Assembly: GCF_012844455.2 (NCBI RefSeq)
Contig: NZ_JABBCQ020000013.1
Coordinates: 62,001-126,000 of the forward strand
Length of the DNA: 64,000 bases
Reading direction: 5' to 3'
From: Comamonas suwonensis
GTDB taxonomy: Bacteria > Pseudomonadota > Gammaproteobacteria > Burkholderiales > Burkholderiaceae_C
Position numbers and translations under genes: made by a program. Positions 9,036-18,000 of the stretch are shown piece by piece; position 1 is the first letter of the stretch; each line of letters opens with the position of its first letter. A model generated the notes under the pieces. The model did no database searches. It saw only the letters and a program-made list of their open reading frames with translations, and was not told the DNA's origin.

Positions 9036-9158
9036 CCGTGAACACGTGCGAAAAGGCCCCTTGTGCGTCGTTGCGAAGCATGGCCGTACTCACGTACTGT
9101 CTGCGGCTTTGCGCCTCGTCTCAAACGTAAACCCTTGGTGACTGGGCTGTGTTCACGG
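9036..9158 (+). repeat. Family B dispersed element, copy 1
   Basis: Bounded by a perfect 10-bp inverted repeat, CCGTGAACAC (9036-9045) and GTGTTCACGG (9149-9158). The core (about 9075-9135) contains GCCGTACTCACGTACTG, then TCTGCGGCTT and CGCCTCGTCTCAA. The core aligns with copies at 15.5 and 38.8 kb, while the terminal arms have a different sequence in each. Confidence 0.7.
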
Positions 9159-9189
9159 CGCTGAATGCGGGCTCTGACAGATGGATTCC

Positions 9190-9250
9190 TGTTTTGATAG
9201 CTGCCAGGGCATTGCTAACAAGCGCTTGAGGCCTATTTGATGTATTTTCT
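9190..9250 (+). repeat. Family A dispersed repeat, copy 2
   Basis: TTTTGATAGCTGCCAGGGC followed by AAGCGCTTGAGGCCTATTTG. It lies 30 bp after a family B element and 36 bp before the sbcB start. Confidence 0.8.
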
Positions 9251-9285
9251 TCCCAGCCATGGCTTCGCAGGCATACTTTCGCCCC

Positions 9286-10725
9286 ATGGCTCATACCTTC
9301 TTCTGGCACGACTACGAAACCTTTGGCGCCCAGCCGCGCTATGACCGCCCGGCACAGTTTGCGGGCATACGCACAGACGATCAGCTCAACGAAATCGGTG
9401 AGCCCGTCATGTGGTACTGCCAGCCCGCCAACGACTATCTGCCGGACCCACAGGCCTGCCTGATTACGGGCATCACGCCCCAGCGCGCGCTGGAAGAAGG
9501 CATTCCTGAGCACGAATTTTCGGCACGGATCGAAGGCGAGCTGGCCCAGCCAGGCACCGTGGGCGTGGGCTACAACACCATTCGGTTTGACGATGAGATC
9601 ACGCGCTTCATGTTCTGGCGCAACCTGACTGATCCTTATGCGCGTGAGTGGCAGAACGGCTGCGGCCGCTGGGATTTGCTGGATGTCGTGCGCATGGTCT
9701 ATGCGCTGCGTCCCGATGGCATTCACTGGCCCCGCAAAGAAGACGGCACACCCAGCTTCAAGCTCGAAGACCTGGCACGCGCCAACGGTCTGCTGCATGA
9801 GCAGGCCCACGATGCTTTAAGTGATGTGCGTGCCACGATTGCGCTGGCAAAGCTCATCCGCGACAAGCAGCCACGCCTGTTTGACTTTGCCTTTGGCCTG
9901 CACAAAAAGGACGGAGCCCTGCGCGAAATGGGTCTGCCTGCCACGCAAGAGCATGCCCGCCCCTTCTTGCATGTGACCGGCATGATCAGCCCTGCCCGCG
10001 GCTGCATTGGCGTGATGTGGCCGCTGGCCACGCACCCGACGAACAAGAATGAGGTCATCTGCTGGGACCTGGCGGCTGATCCGACAGAACTTGGCGGTAT
10101 CAGCATCGAAGACCTGCGTCTGCGCATGTTCACCCGCCAGGCGGATCTGCCTGAGGGCGTGACGCGCCTGCCCATCAAGAGCATTCATATCAACAAATCG
10201 CCCATGGTGGTGGGCAGCTTGAAGACGCTGAGTCCTGTCATGGCCGAGAAATGGGGTGTGAACATGGAGCAAGCCCTGCAATATGCCGCCATTGCCCGTG
10301 ACCTGCCCGACATGAGTGCCCAGTGGAAGGCTGTGTTTACCCGCGAGACAGGCGAGCCGCTGGACGCCGATCAAGACCTGTACGGTGGTTTTGTCGGCAA
10401 CGAAGACCGTCGCCGCCTGGAGCGTATCAAGCGCCTCTCGCCGCAAGAGCTGGCGCTGGACAAGACCGGCTTTGACGACGCCCGCCTGACTGAGCTGGTC
10501 TGGCGCTACCGTGCACGCAACTTCCCAATGACGCTGAACGATGCCGAGCAGCAGCGCTGGGAGCAGCACCGCGCGGCCTGTCTTATCGACGGCCAGGGTG
10601 GGGCGCGCACGGCTGAGCAGATGTTTGCCATGATCGATGCCCTGTCCGAAACCGCTGATGAGCGCGCCGAGGAGATTCTGGGCAATCTCTACGACTATGC
10701 CGACGGCATCGTGCCAGAGGTCTGA
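9286..10725 (+). CDS. sbcB: Exodeoxyribonuclease I
   Basis: About 479 residues, close to the 475 of E. coli ExoI. The N-terminal DEDD exonuclease domain starts at once with HDYETFG (Asp9, Glu11). It continues with GYNTIRFDDEITRFMFWRN and ends near HDALSDVRATI. The SH3-like and C-terminal ExoI regions follow (IHINKSPMVVG, VYGGF-type loop DLYGGFVG). It degrades single-stranded DNA 3' to 5' in recombination and mismatch repair. The ATG before AHTFFW is taken as start because this is the conserved N-terminus; an earlier ATG at 9259 would add nine residues. Confidence 0.92.
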   Translation: MAHTFFWHDYETFGAQPRYDRPAQFAGIRTDDQLNEIGEPVMWYCQPANDYLPDPQACLITGITPQRALEEGIPEHEFSARIEGELAQPGTVGVGYNTIRFDDEITRFMFWRNLTDPYAREWQNGCGRWDLLDVVRMVYALRPDGIHWPRKEDGTPSFKLEDLARANGLLHEQAHDALSDVRATIALAKLIRDKQPRLFDFAFGLHKKDGALREMGLPATQEHARPFLHVTGMISPARGCIGVMWPLATHPTNKNEVICWDLAADPTELGGISIEDLRLRMFTRQADLPEGVTRLPIKSIHINKSPMVVGSLKTLSPVMAEKWGVNMEQALQYAAIARDLPDMSAQWKAVFTRETGEPLDADQDLYGGFVGNEDRRRLERIKRLSPQELALDKTGFDDARLTELVWRYRARNFPMTLNDAEQQRWEQHRAACLIDGQGGARTAEQMFAMIDALSETADERAEEILGNLYDYADGIVPEV

Positions 10726-10821
10726 GCGGCAGAGTCTTGCCGTATAAAAAGCAGCACTCGGGCACTGCAGATTAACGATAGGCAACGACCACAGCATTGC
10801 GCCAAGAACATTGCTTGTGAG

Positions 10822-11190
10822 CGCATGCACAAGAGTTGGCTGTATCTAAGTGCCGTGGTCGACGGGTATGGCCGAAAGGTACTGGTTTGGCGTCTGCCCA
10901 ACACCATGGATGTGCCGCTTTGCATGGACTCTGTGCAAGAGGCTATTGCTGTGGCACACCTGCAATATTCAACACCGATCAAGTCCGCCAATTTTCAAAC
11001 GCCAAGGTATTCGAATCTCTGTGAATGGTAAGAGCATTTGGCGTGACAACGTCTTTGTGTAGCGCCTGCGGCATTCCATCAAATGCGAAGAACTCATCTC
11101 AACGCTGATGACAGCGTGTGTGCCTCACACTGTGAAATTGACCAATGCTTGGAGTTCTACAATTCAAAGCAGCCCCCTTGAGCGCACAAC
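10822..11190 (+). pseudogene. Decayed IS3-family transposase (OrfB) fragment
   Basis: A short frame encodes WLYLSAVVDGYGRKVLVWRL and NTMDVPLCMDSVQEAIA, the first catalytic-Asp strand of an IS3-type DDE integrase core. The homology then shifts frame to IFNTDQVRQFSNAKVFESL (second Asp region). It shifts again to GIRISVNGKSIWRDNVFV, followed by a stop, then RLRHSIKCEELIS. At least two frameshifts and one stop kill it. No orfA and no clear terminal repeats are seen. It sits beside a tRNA gene. Confidence 0.75.
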
Positions 11191-11356
11191 TTTGCATCAC
11201 CTGATGAGGCGTAATTTGCAGCCTTGTCGTTTGCAAAAATTCAGGGGCATGATCCGAGTAGTGCGTGATGCTGCAACACTTTTTGCCGATGAAAAGTACG
11301 CCCTTGAGCCCCCGAGTCTGGGAATGTTTTCCGTACTTGTTTCATACTCCAGAAAC

Positions 11357-11386
11357 AAAAATACCCGCTTTTTAGCGGGCATTTTT
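11357..11386 (-). terminator. Terminator downstream of tRNA-Val
   Basis: Hairpin GCCCGCT / AGCGGGT with T runs on both sides, so it can work in either direction. It is placed 31 bp past the 3' end of the tRNA. Confidence 0.75.
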
Positions 11387-11416
11387 GCTGCAAGCTCTGG
11401 TTTTGCTTGCGATGTT

Positions 11417-11493
11417 TGGTAGGCGCGATTGGACTCGAACCAACGACCCCCACCATGTCAAGGTGGTGCTCTAACCAGCTGAGCTACGCGCCT
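11417..11493 (-). tRNA. tRNA-Val (anticodon GAC)
   Basis: The minus strand folds as a full cloverleaf. The acceptor stem is AGGCGCG/CGCGCCT and the D arm GCTC...GAGC. The anticodon stem is CCACC/GGTGG with loop TTGACAT (anticodon GAC), and the T arm GTTGG-TTCGAGT-CCAAT is followed by an encoded ACCA. A -10-like TACAAT (plus-strand 11511-11516) stands 18 bases upstream, and a perfect 16-bp palindrome lies at 11524-11539 just beyond it. Confidence 0.97.
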
Positions 11494-11670
11494 GTTTCGT
11501 TGATGAAGCAATTGTAGCAGCGTAAAAAACCGGTTTTTTGAAAGATTCGACTTTTTTGCGTTTGCAGAGTAATTTTTTCAAATTCCGAGGCTCTGGCCTA
11601 GGCTTGGCTGGGTGCTCTTCATTCGCCACTAAACTTTGATGTGTCTTCTCTCTATTGAATCAGCAATTTC

Positions 11671-12585
11671 ATGACCAAAGCACAAGCGGGCATTCTGGCG
11701 TCTCTCCCTGAACAGGGTCGCTACGTTTTTTTTACCTTGTCTGGCGCGCGTGCACTGGTGCAGGACGCACTCAAGACATTGCAGGCCTCTATAGATAGCA
11801 CGCAGGTGGTGGTGGGTCTTGGCCAGCAAGTGCTGCAGGCGCTGGATAAGCACATTGCGCAGATGCATGAGTTTCCGCAGTTGAAGGGGCCTGAGTTTGA
11901 AGTGCCCAGCACGCCGCAGGCGCTGTGTCTGTGGCTGCGCGGTGATCAGCGTGGGGATTTGATTACTCTGACGGCCAAGCTGGCGGCGATGCTGGCACCG
12001 GCGTTTACGCTTCATCATGTGGTGGATGCATTTGTGCACCAGCGCTCGGGCAACGGCCATGGCCGCGATCTGACGGGCTATGAAGACGGTACAGAAAACC
12101 CCGAGGAGGATGACGCCGTGGTGGCTGCCATTGCTGCAGAGCAGGGTGCAGGACTGGATGGCGGCAGCTTCTGGGCGTTGCAGCAGTGGCAGCATGACTA
12201 TGCTGTGTTTGACCGAATGTCAGCGCATGAGCAAGACCATGCCGTGGGCCGCCGCCGAAGCGATAACGAAGAGCTGGACGATGCGCCGGAGTCTGCCCAC
12301 GTCAAACGCACAGCGCAAGAGAGTTTTGAACCTGAGGCTTTTCTGGTGCGCCGTTCTATGCCTTGGTGGAGCGTCAGCCCGAAAGGCGCGGATCGCAGCG
12401 GTCTGATGTTCTCGGCCTTTGGCTGCAGCTTTGATGCCTTTGAAGCCCAGATGCGACGCATGCTGGGCATGGATGACGGCATCAGCGATGCGCTGTTTCG
12501 CTTCTCCAGCCCGTTGACTGGTAGTTATTTCTGGTGCCCGCCTGTGGCGCAGGGCAAGCTGGATTTGTCGGCGTTGGGTATCTGA
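11671..12585 (+). CDS. DyP-type heme peroxidase
   Basis: 304 residues. The DyP signature GxxDG is present as GYEDGTENP, the proximal heme His lies in SAHVKRT, and the distal Arg is probably in FLVRRSMPWW. The size and lack of a Tat signal place it with the cytosolic class B enzymes (YfeX-like), which oxidise dyes and porphyrinogens with hydrogen peroxide. No encapsulin gene is nearby. It converges on exbD, with a shared terminator between them. Confidence 0.88.
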   Translation: MTKAQAGILASLPEQGRYVFFTLSGARALVQDALKTLQASIDSTQVVVGLGQQVLQALDKHIAQMHEFPQLKGPEFEVPSTPQALCLWLRGDQRGDLITLTAKLAAMLAPAFTLHHVVDAFVHQRSGNGHGRDLTGYEDGTENPEEDDAVVAAIAAEQGAGLDGGSFWALQQWQHDYAVFDRMSAHEQDHAVGRRRSDNEELDDAPESAHVKRTAQESFEPEAFLVRRSMPWWSVSPKGADRSGLMFSAFGCSFDAFEAQMRRMLGMDDGISDALFRFSSPLTGSYFWCPPVAQGKLDLSALGI

Positions 12586-12612
12586 TGAGTATCTGATCGG
12601 TACAAGCACAAT

Positions 12613-12639
12613 AAAAAACGGGCCTGATGGCCCGTTTTC
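12613..12639. terminator. Bidirectional terminator between DyP and exbD
   Basis: AAAACGGGCC / GGCCCGTTTT hairpin around TGAT, with A and T runs on the two sides. Confidence 0.8.
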
Positions 12640-12663
12640 TTTCATGCAGGCATCAAGCCATGC

Positions 12664-13104
12664 TCAGTGTGTACCGCGAGAGCCAGTTGATCCGCCTGAA
12701 GGCTGAGTGGCAAACGTGATCTGCGACAGGCCCGCGTGGCGCGCTGCTTCCATGACAGTCACCACGGACTGGTGGGGCGCATTGGCGTCGGCACTGATGA
12801 TCACCACGCTGTCTTTGCCGGCAGAAGCAGCGCCGGAGAGGGCGGCTGCGACGGTGTTGACGCTGCGATCGTTCACGGTCTGTTTGTTGACGGCGTAGCG
12901 GCCATCGCTGGCCACAGAAACGATGATTTCCTTGGGGCGATCGCGCTGCTGTTCGGCATCGGCTACCGGCAGGGTCAGCTGCAGCTCGGTGAACTTGCTA
13001 TAGGTGGTGGAGAGCATCAAAAAGATCAGCACCACCAGCAGCACGTCGATGAAGGGGATCAGATTGATCTCGGGCTCATCACGGTGGCGGGGACGGAAGT
13101 TCAT
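12664..13104 (-). CDS. exbD: Biopolymer transport protein ExbD
   Basis: 146 residues with a short cytoplasmic N-terminus. One membrane helix (about 16-36) carries the conserved proton-path Asp in NLIPFIDVLLVVLIFLM, followed by a periplasmic domain. With ExbB it forms the proton-driven motor that energises TonB-dependent receptors such as the BtuB in this window. It follows exbB after 13 bp on the same strand. No tonB gene is adjacent here. The last 15 residues are Gly/Ser-rich. Confidence 0.9.
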   Translation of the reverse strand: MNFRPRHRDEPEINLIPFIDVLLVVLIFLMLSTTYSKFTELQLTLPVADAEQQRDRPKEIIVSVASDGRYAVNKQTVNDRSVNTVAAALSGAASAGKDSVVIISADANAPHQSVVTVMEAARHAGLSQITFATQPSGGSTGSRGTH

Positions 13105-13117
13105 GGGAGCATCCGCT

Positions 13118-13750
13118 TTACTTGGCCGAACTCACGCGGGCCAGATGGCGCACAAACTGTTCAGAGGCTAGCTCCATGCCCAGCAAGTAACCATCCACAC
13201 GACCGCGGAAGTAGCGCCAGAAGATAAGGGCGGGAATTGCCACCATCAGGCCGAAAGCGGTGTTGTACAGCGCAATCGAAATGCCATGCGCCAGTTGAGC
13301 GGGGTTGCCTGCGCCAGAGCTTGCGCCGGGCTGAGAGCCAAAAATCTCGATCATGCCGATCACGGTGCCCAGCAGGCCCAGCAGGGGCGCGGCCGAGGCG
13401 ATGGTGGCCAGGGCGCTCAGATACTTTTCCAGCTTGTGGGCAGCGGCGCGACCAGCGCCTTCCATGGCGGAGCGCAGCTCTTCTTCGCTGCTGTCGGGGT
13501 GGGTCTGAAGTGTGTTCAGGCCGGTCGCCAGTACTTCACCCAGAACCGAACTCTGGGCCAGCTGCTTTGTAGTTTCTGCGCTGGGCAGGCTCTTGGCGGA
13601 TACGGTAATGGCTTCATTGAGCAGGTTCGCTGGTGCGACCTTGCTGGTCTTCAGTGAGGTGAAACGCTCAAAAATCAGGGCCAGAGCCAGAATCGAGCAG
13701 GCAATCAAAGGCCAGATTGGCCATCCTGCGGCTTGTATGATCGACAGCAA
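13118..13750 (-). CDS. exbB: MotA/TolQ/ExbB proton channel protein
   Basis: 210 residues with three membrane helices (about 8-28, 110-135 and 155-180) and a cytoplasmic loop between the first two. The conserved APLLGLLGTVIGMIEIF segment and the NTAFGLMVAIPALIFWRYF helix are typical of ExbB/TolQ. It is read from a TTG start with AGGGAG placed 6 bases upstream; no ATG fits the N-terminus. First gene of an exbB-exbD operon. Confidence 0.9.
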   Translation of the reverse strand: MLSIIQAAGWPIWPLIACSILALALIFERFTSLKTSKVAPANLLNEAITVSAKSLPSAETTKQLAQSSVLGEVLATGLNTLQTHPDSSEEELRSAMEGAGRAAAHKLEKYLSALATIASAAPLLGLLGTVIGMIEIFGSQPGASSGAGNPAQLAHGISIALYNTAFGLMVAIPALIFWRYFRGRVDGYLLGMELASEQFVRHLARVSSAK

Positions 13751-14130
13751 CGTTCTCTCCCTCGTCTTATTCGAAAAATGCAGTCGACGATTATGACCTA
13801 CAGGCGTGCAGGTCTGACCCGTATTTATGCGGGCGTTGATGACGTGGCTTGCGCCAGCTCAGCAGAGTGAAACTTGCTCTTGCGTATCGTTGCTAGCACA
13901 AAAATCTGTGGATAACTTTGTGATCTATTGAGGGTGCGCAAAAGCTGTCAAGAAGGTAATAAATATTTGTTACGACTTTGACGCTTGGGTGAATTTAAAT
14001 TGTGATTAAAAATCAAAGACTTGCATTCTGTTTTGAACGGTTTATTCAGGATGTCGGGCACCGCGCCATTTCAGGGCTAGGTGTCTGCATCTGTGGAAAA
14101 TTTCGGCCAAGAAAAACTCTTTAACACCGC
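13751..14130. other. Divergent intergenic region exbB / xseA
   Basis: About 380 bp without a gene. It becomes AT-rich towards xseA (13900-14040) and should carry promoters for both directions. I could not fix a convincing -35/-10 pair or a regulator site, and no repeat of families A-C is present. Confidence 0.5.
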
Positions 14131-15477
14131 ATGAATTCAATGTTTGACAGCCAAAGCCCAGCATCTACGCCGCGTGTGTGGGATGTTGGGGCGCTATGCC
14201 ACGCCATTGGTGATGCCCTGCAGGCCCGCTTCAACCCGGTCACGGTGCGCGGCGAGTTGAGCGGCTTCTCGCGCGCTGCCAGCGGGCATTGCTATTTCAA
14301 TCTCAAAGACGCCAGTGGACAGATTCGCTGTGCCATGTTCCGTCGAGCTGCCGAGCAGGTGGGCTTTTCGCCGCGCGATGGTGAACTGGTGGAGGTGCGT
14401 GGGCGTCTGGGCGTATATGAACAGCGCGGCGACCTGCAACTGGTGGTGGAAGGCATGCAGCGCGCCGGGCAGGGCGCTTTGTTTGAGCAGTTTTTGCGCC
14501 TCAAGGCCCAGTTGGAGAGTGAAGGTCTGTTTGACCAGGAACGTAAGCGCCCACTGGTACCGTTGCCGCGCGGCATTGGCGTTGTTACCTCGCTGGGTGC
14601 GGCGGCCTTGCACGATGTGGTGACTGCGCTGCGCCGCCGTGTGCCGCATATTCCGGTGGTGATTGCGCCCGCGCTGGTGCAGGGCGTGCAGGCACCTCAA
14701 TCCATTGTGCAGGCGCTATCAAAGATATATCAGCTAGCGCTGGCAGGGCAATCGCTAGAGGGCGATTTGGCTCTCAACAAAGCACAGCAACCCGTCATCG
14801 ACACCATCTTGCTGGTGCGCGGCGGGGGCTCGCTGGAGGACCTTTGGGCCTTCAACGACGAGCAGGTGGCGCGCACCATCGTGCAAAGCCCGGTGCCGCT
14901 GATCAGCGGGGTGGGTCACGAAACAGATTTCACCATTGCCGACTTCTGCGCCGACCTGCGTGCGCCCACGCCCACGGCGGCGGCAGAGCTGGTGGCCCAG
15001 CCGCGTGAGGTTTGGCTGGGCGCGCTGGATTTGATGCACGACCGGCTCGACAACGCCATGCAGCGCCTGCTGGACAGGCATGCCCAGCGGCTTGATCTCG
15101 CCGCCGGGCGGCTGGGCCGACCCAGCGAGCAACTGGGCCGCAACCACCTGCAACTGGCAAGGCAAGCCCAGCGCCTGCGGCATGCCATGCTCTTAAAACT
15201 GCAGCAACTTGCACAGAGCCAGCAATCGCTACAGGTCAATTTGCCTTATATTTTGCAGCGCAGTCTGGAGCAGCAAAAAAATCGGCTCGACCGTATAGAC
15301 CTGCGTCTACAACTGCTGGACCCGCGTCTGGTGCTACAGCGAGGCTATGCCTTGCTGACGGATGAGAAGGGCAAGCCTGTGACCCAGGTCAGACAGGCTG
15401 CGCCAGGGGCGGCGCTCAAGGCGCAGCTGTCGGATGGGTCTGTGGATCTGGTCGTCACCCAGCCGCGTCTGCTCTGA
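14131..15477 (+). CDS. xseA: Exodeoxyribonuclease VII large subunit
   Basis: 448 residues. The N-terminal OB fold covers about 15-115 (VRGELSGFSRAASGHCYFNLKD). The catalytic domain shows GIGVVTSLGAAALHDVV, DTILLVRGGGSLEDLWAFND and SGVGHETDFTIADF, and a coiled-coil region (about 295-410) follows. It pairs with XseB (not seen here) to degrade single-stranded DNA. Residues about 195-215 (ALSKIYQLALAGQSLEGDLA) come from a family A repeat lying in frame inside the gene. A second, weaker match lies in the coiled coil (15184-15256). Confidence 0.92.
   Translation: MNSMFDSQSPASTPRVWDVGALCHAIGDALQARFNPVTVRGELSGFSRAASGHCYFNLKDASGQIRCAMFRRAAEQVGFSPRDGELVEVRGRLGVYEQRGDLQLVVEGMQRAGQGALFEQFLRLKAQLESEGLFDQERKRPLVPLPRGIGVVTSLGAAALHDVVTALRRRVPHIPVVIAPALVQGVQAPQSIVQALSKIYQLALAGQSLEGDLALNKAQQPVIDTILLVRGGGSLEDLWAFNDEQVARTIVQSPVPLISGVGHETDFTIADFCADLRAPTPTAAAELVAQPREVWLGALDLMHDRLDNAMQRLLDRHAQRLDLAAGRLGRPSEQLGRNHLQLARQAQRLRHAMLLKLQQLAQSQQSLQVNLPYILQRSLEQQKNRLDRIDLRLQLLDPRLVLQRGYALLTDEKGKPVTQVRQAAPGAALKAQLSDGSVDLVVTQPRLL
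14716..14777 (+). repeat. Family A dispersed repeat, copy 3, inside xseA
   Basis: ATATCAGCTAGCGCTGGCAG then GGCAATCGCTAGAGGGCGAT. It follows the element layout closely while staying open in the xseA frame. Confidence 0.7.
15184..15256 (+). repeat. Possible degenerate family A repeat inside xseA
   Basis: The right half, CAATCGCTACAGGTCAATTT followed by GCCTTATATTTTG, looks like an element tail, but the left arm is poorly kept (CAGCAACTTGC). Tentative. Confidence 0.35.
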
Positions 15478-15497
15478 AATCGCCTCTAAGACACTCC

Positions 15498-15602
15498 AAC
15501 ACCACCCCGAAAATCGCAGGTTTGCGATTGAGATGAGGCATGAAGCCGCAGGCAGTACAAGCGTACGGCAAGGCGAAATAACGAGCTATCAGGGGTGGTG
15601 TT
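15498..15602 (-). repeat. Family B dispersed element, copy 2
   Basis: A perfect 11-bp inverted repeat bounds it: AACACCACCCC (15498-15508) and GGGGTGGTGTT (15592-15602). On the minus strand the core reads GCCGTACGCTTGTACTG, then CCTGCGGCTTCATGCCTCAT and CTCAATCGCAAA, matching the copies at 9.1 and 38.8 kb. It occupies much of the xseA-sodB gap, which otherwise holds no recognisable gene. Confidence 0.75.
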
Positions 15603-15910
15603 CGCGACGTTAAATACCTGTATGGTCACTGGGTTCTTCATCAGAACTCTTTTGCTGTAAGCGCAGGCAATCACGGCAAAGCAAGGGCTGGCGGGCGGTA
15701 GCTCGTGAGTGCATGCCTTCTATTGCTGCCGCAATAGTCCTGATGAAGGGCACCGGGCGGTTCAGTTCTTTCTACAATGGCCCGGTTAGTGCAATACTTG
15801 ACGGCTGTAGTACAGCAATGTGCAAACTGTTCTGGTCCGCACAACGGCGACCACGCCAGCATACAGATGCCGGGCGGTCCTAAAAAATTTCAACCACGAG
15901 GAAAACCATC

Positions 15911-16501
15911 ATGGAACGCACTCTGCCCCCCCTGCCTTACGCTATCGACGCGCTGGCTCCGTTCGGTTACAGCCAGGAAACTCTGGAGTTCCACCACGGC
16001 AAGCACCACAACGCGTATGTGGTCAAGCTCAACGAGCTGCAAGTCGGTACCGAATTTGAAAACATGGATCTGGAAGAAGTCATCAAGAAGTCTTCCGGTG
16101 GCATCTACAACCAGGCCGCTCAGATCTGGAACCACACCTTCTTCTGGAACTGCATGACCCCTAACGGCGGCGGTGCAGAGCCTACAGGCGCACTGGCTGA
16201 CGCGATCAACAAGAAGTGGGGCTCCTACGCCGAGTTCAAGAAGGCTTTCGTGGCTTCGGCTGTGGGCAACTTCGGTTCCGGCTGGACATGGTTGGTCAAG
16301 AAGGCCGACGGCTCTGTAGACATCGTCAACATGGGCGCTGCTGGCACCCCCCTGACGACTGCCGACAAGGCTCTGCTGACTGTGGACGTGTGGGAACACG
16401 CTTACTACATCGACTACCGCAACGCCCGCCCCAAGTTTGTCGAGACGTTCCTCGAAAAGCTGGTGAACTGGAAGTTTGCTGAAGCCAACTTCGCTGCTTA
16501 A
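15911..16501 (+). CDS. sodB: Iron superoxide dismutase
   Basis: 196 residues. The metal ligands are His28 (LEFHHGKHHNAYV), His75 (IWNHTFFWN) and the Asp/His pair in DVWEHAYYIDYRN. The segment AAQIWNHTFFWNCM is characteristic of the iron enzyme, which removes superoxide in the cytoplasm. GAGGAA stands 9 bases before the ATG. The codon choice is the typical highly expressed type. It has its own terminator and appears monocistronic. Confidence 0.95.
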   Translation: MERTLPPLPYAIDALAPFGYSQETLEFHHGKHHNAYVVKLNELQVGTEFENMDLEEVIKKSSGGIYNQAAQIWNHTFFWNCMTPNGGGAEPTGALADAINKKWGSYAEFKKAFVASAVGNFGSGWTWLVKKADGSVDIVNMGAAGTPLTTADKALLTVDVWEHAYYIDYRNARPKFVETFLEKLVNWKFAEANFAA

Positions 16502-16558
16502 TGCGGTGCATCAGGTCTGCGGCTGTAAAGCGCGAGACCTGACTGCAGGCCAAGCCAG

Positions 16559-16581
16559 AACCTCCGCAAGGAGGTTTTTTT
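16559..16581 (+). terminator. Terminator after sodB
   Basis: AACCTCC-GCAA-GGAGG hairpin followed by seven T. Confidence 0.88.
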
Positions 16582-16606
16582 GTGTCTGCTGTCTGATTTT
16601 TTGTAA

Positions 16607-16662
16607 TGATTCAAGGCTTTAGCCCATTCATAGCAAGTGCAGGCAGCTATGTTTTTTGGTGC
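16607..16662 (-). repeat. Family A dispersed repeat, copy 4
   Basis: On the minus strand: CAAAAAACATAGCTGCCTGC, ACTTGC, then GGGCTAAAGCC. It lies between the sodB terminator and the truncated dioxygenase gene. Confidence 0.65.
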
Positions 16663-16689
16663 TTGGATCAACGATCCAGAGGAGTGGTG

Positions 16690-16956
16690 ATGAGTGAAAG
16701 TGCAAGCGTTTCAGTGCCCATGGAAAGCAACGGTCGCATGCCTGCGTACTTTCTCTGCCACGGCGCAGGCCCCTGGCCCTGGGTGGCTGAGATGCGCGAC
16801 TGGCATGCCCAGATGGCGGCAGGTCTGCGCGACATTCCGCGCCAGCTGCCACGCACGCCGTGTGCCGTGCTGCTGATCTCGGCCCACTGGGAAGAAGCTG
16901 TATTCACCGCCGCCCAGCCCGGCATGCTCTATGACTACGGCGGCTTTCCCCTGCAT
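16690..16956 (+). pseudogene. DODA/LigB-type extradiol dioxygenase, 3'-truncated
   Basis: Good ribosome site (GAGGAG) and ATG, then MPAYFLCHGAGPWP, AVLLISAHWEE and MLYDYGGFP. These are the N-terminal landmarks of the class III extradiol ring-cleavage dioxygenase family (YgiD, DOPA dioxygenase), with metal-binding His in LCHGAG and SAHWE. About 88 family residues remain out of the usual 260 or so. Family similarity stops after GGFP, where IS sequence begins. The missing 3' part is not found on the far side of the IS debris, so it was deleted. Confidence 0.8.
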
Positions 16957-17018
16957 GACCTTACCCCTAAAAAGTGGAGTTCTTAGCTTTGTTCAAAATC
17001 TCGGTAACGAACCAAGAG

Positions 17019-17333
17019 ATGACGTCAAAGCAAGTGCGTGCCCAATACACGCAAGAATTCAAACAGGAGGCCGTCAGGCTGGTGCAACAGGGGTAATCCA
17101 CGGCAGCAGTGGGCAAAATTCTGAGTATTCCCAAAGCCAGTTTGGCTAACTGGGTCAGGCAAGCTGCTCTTGCTCAATTGGACGGAGCCCGCAACGATGC
17201 CACTCAACTCAAGGTCACTCTGCAGCAAATGGGGGGCGTTCGCTTGCGCGCAGAGAATTCTCGGCTGCGTAAGACGCTCGGCTTCCATACCCCTGCTGAG
17301 ATGTTCAGCGCATGTGTTGCATCGACCGGTTGA
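17019..17333 (+). pseudogene. IS3-family OrfA with internal stop and foreign tail
   Basis: Starts MTSKQVRAQYTQEFKQEAVR, an IS3 OrfA helix-turn-helix. A TAA stop after LVQQG replaces the expected Gln. The frame continues STAAVGKILSIPKASLANWV and the leucine-zipper start RLRAENSRLRK, then switches to TLGFHTPAEMFSACVASTG, which looks like the C-terminus of an IS30-type transposase instead of an IS3 protein. So two different elements were joined here. Confidence 0.7.
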
Positions 17334-17401
17334 ATCCGCCCTGCAAAGCCGAAGTTGGTACTTTTGGTGGCCTATGAAGCTTCCTCGGTCTCCTGCGCCA
17401 C

Positions 17402-18000
17402 CTAAAAGTGGAGGTTGTGGAAACATTTAACACGAAACGCGACCGGCGGAATACGACCTAGCGATTCATGTGGACGATGGTGGTTATAGCGATGCAGCCA
17501 GTCCTCGGTCATCAAGCGCACTTCCTGCAACGATTCAAAGACATAGCAGTCGAGCAGCTCCATTCTGTGAGTTCTGTTGAAACGTTCGACATACGCGTTC
17601 TGCGTCGGCTTGCCCGGCTGAATGTGGTTCAGCTCTATGTCTTTACTCTGTGCCCATTGTTTCAAGGTCTGGGCGATGAACTCCGGCCCGTTGTCCATGA
17701 GAGTGGACTGCTGCACCCCGCGGACCTCGGCAAGCTCTTCCAATGCCCGCACCACTCGTTCAGGGCATGGTGCGCGAGCGCCAAATCGGCATACATGCGC
17801 TTGAGCTTGGCGTTCTCTTCCTACAACGGCCGCATCTGGGTCAGATGGGACACGGACACCCCTGAATACTGCCTCTTCCACTTGTAGTACGTGGCGTCGC
17901 TGATGCCGTGCTTGCGGCAGGTGTCACCGACTTTGGCGCGGAGCCCGGCCTCTTTGAGGATGCCGACGATGTGCGCTTCACTGAATCTGGATTTCTTCAT
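17402..18000 (-). pseudogene. Internally deleted IS3-type orfA-orfB
   Basis: Reading the minus strand from 18000: MKKSRFSEAHIVGILKEAGL, DTCRKHGISDATYYKWKRQY, then a TAG stop, then EENAKLKRMYADLALAHHAL (OrfA zipper). The sequence then jumps, in another frame, to the last third of OrfB: LMDNGPEFIAQTLKQWAQ, PTQNAYVERFNRTHRMELLD (catalytic Glu region) and YNHHRPHESLGRIPPVAF. The first part of OrfB is deleted, so the element cannot move by itself. Confidence 0.78.
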
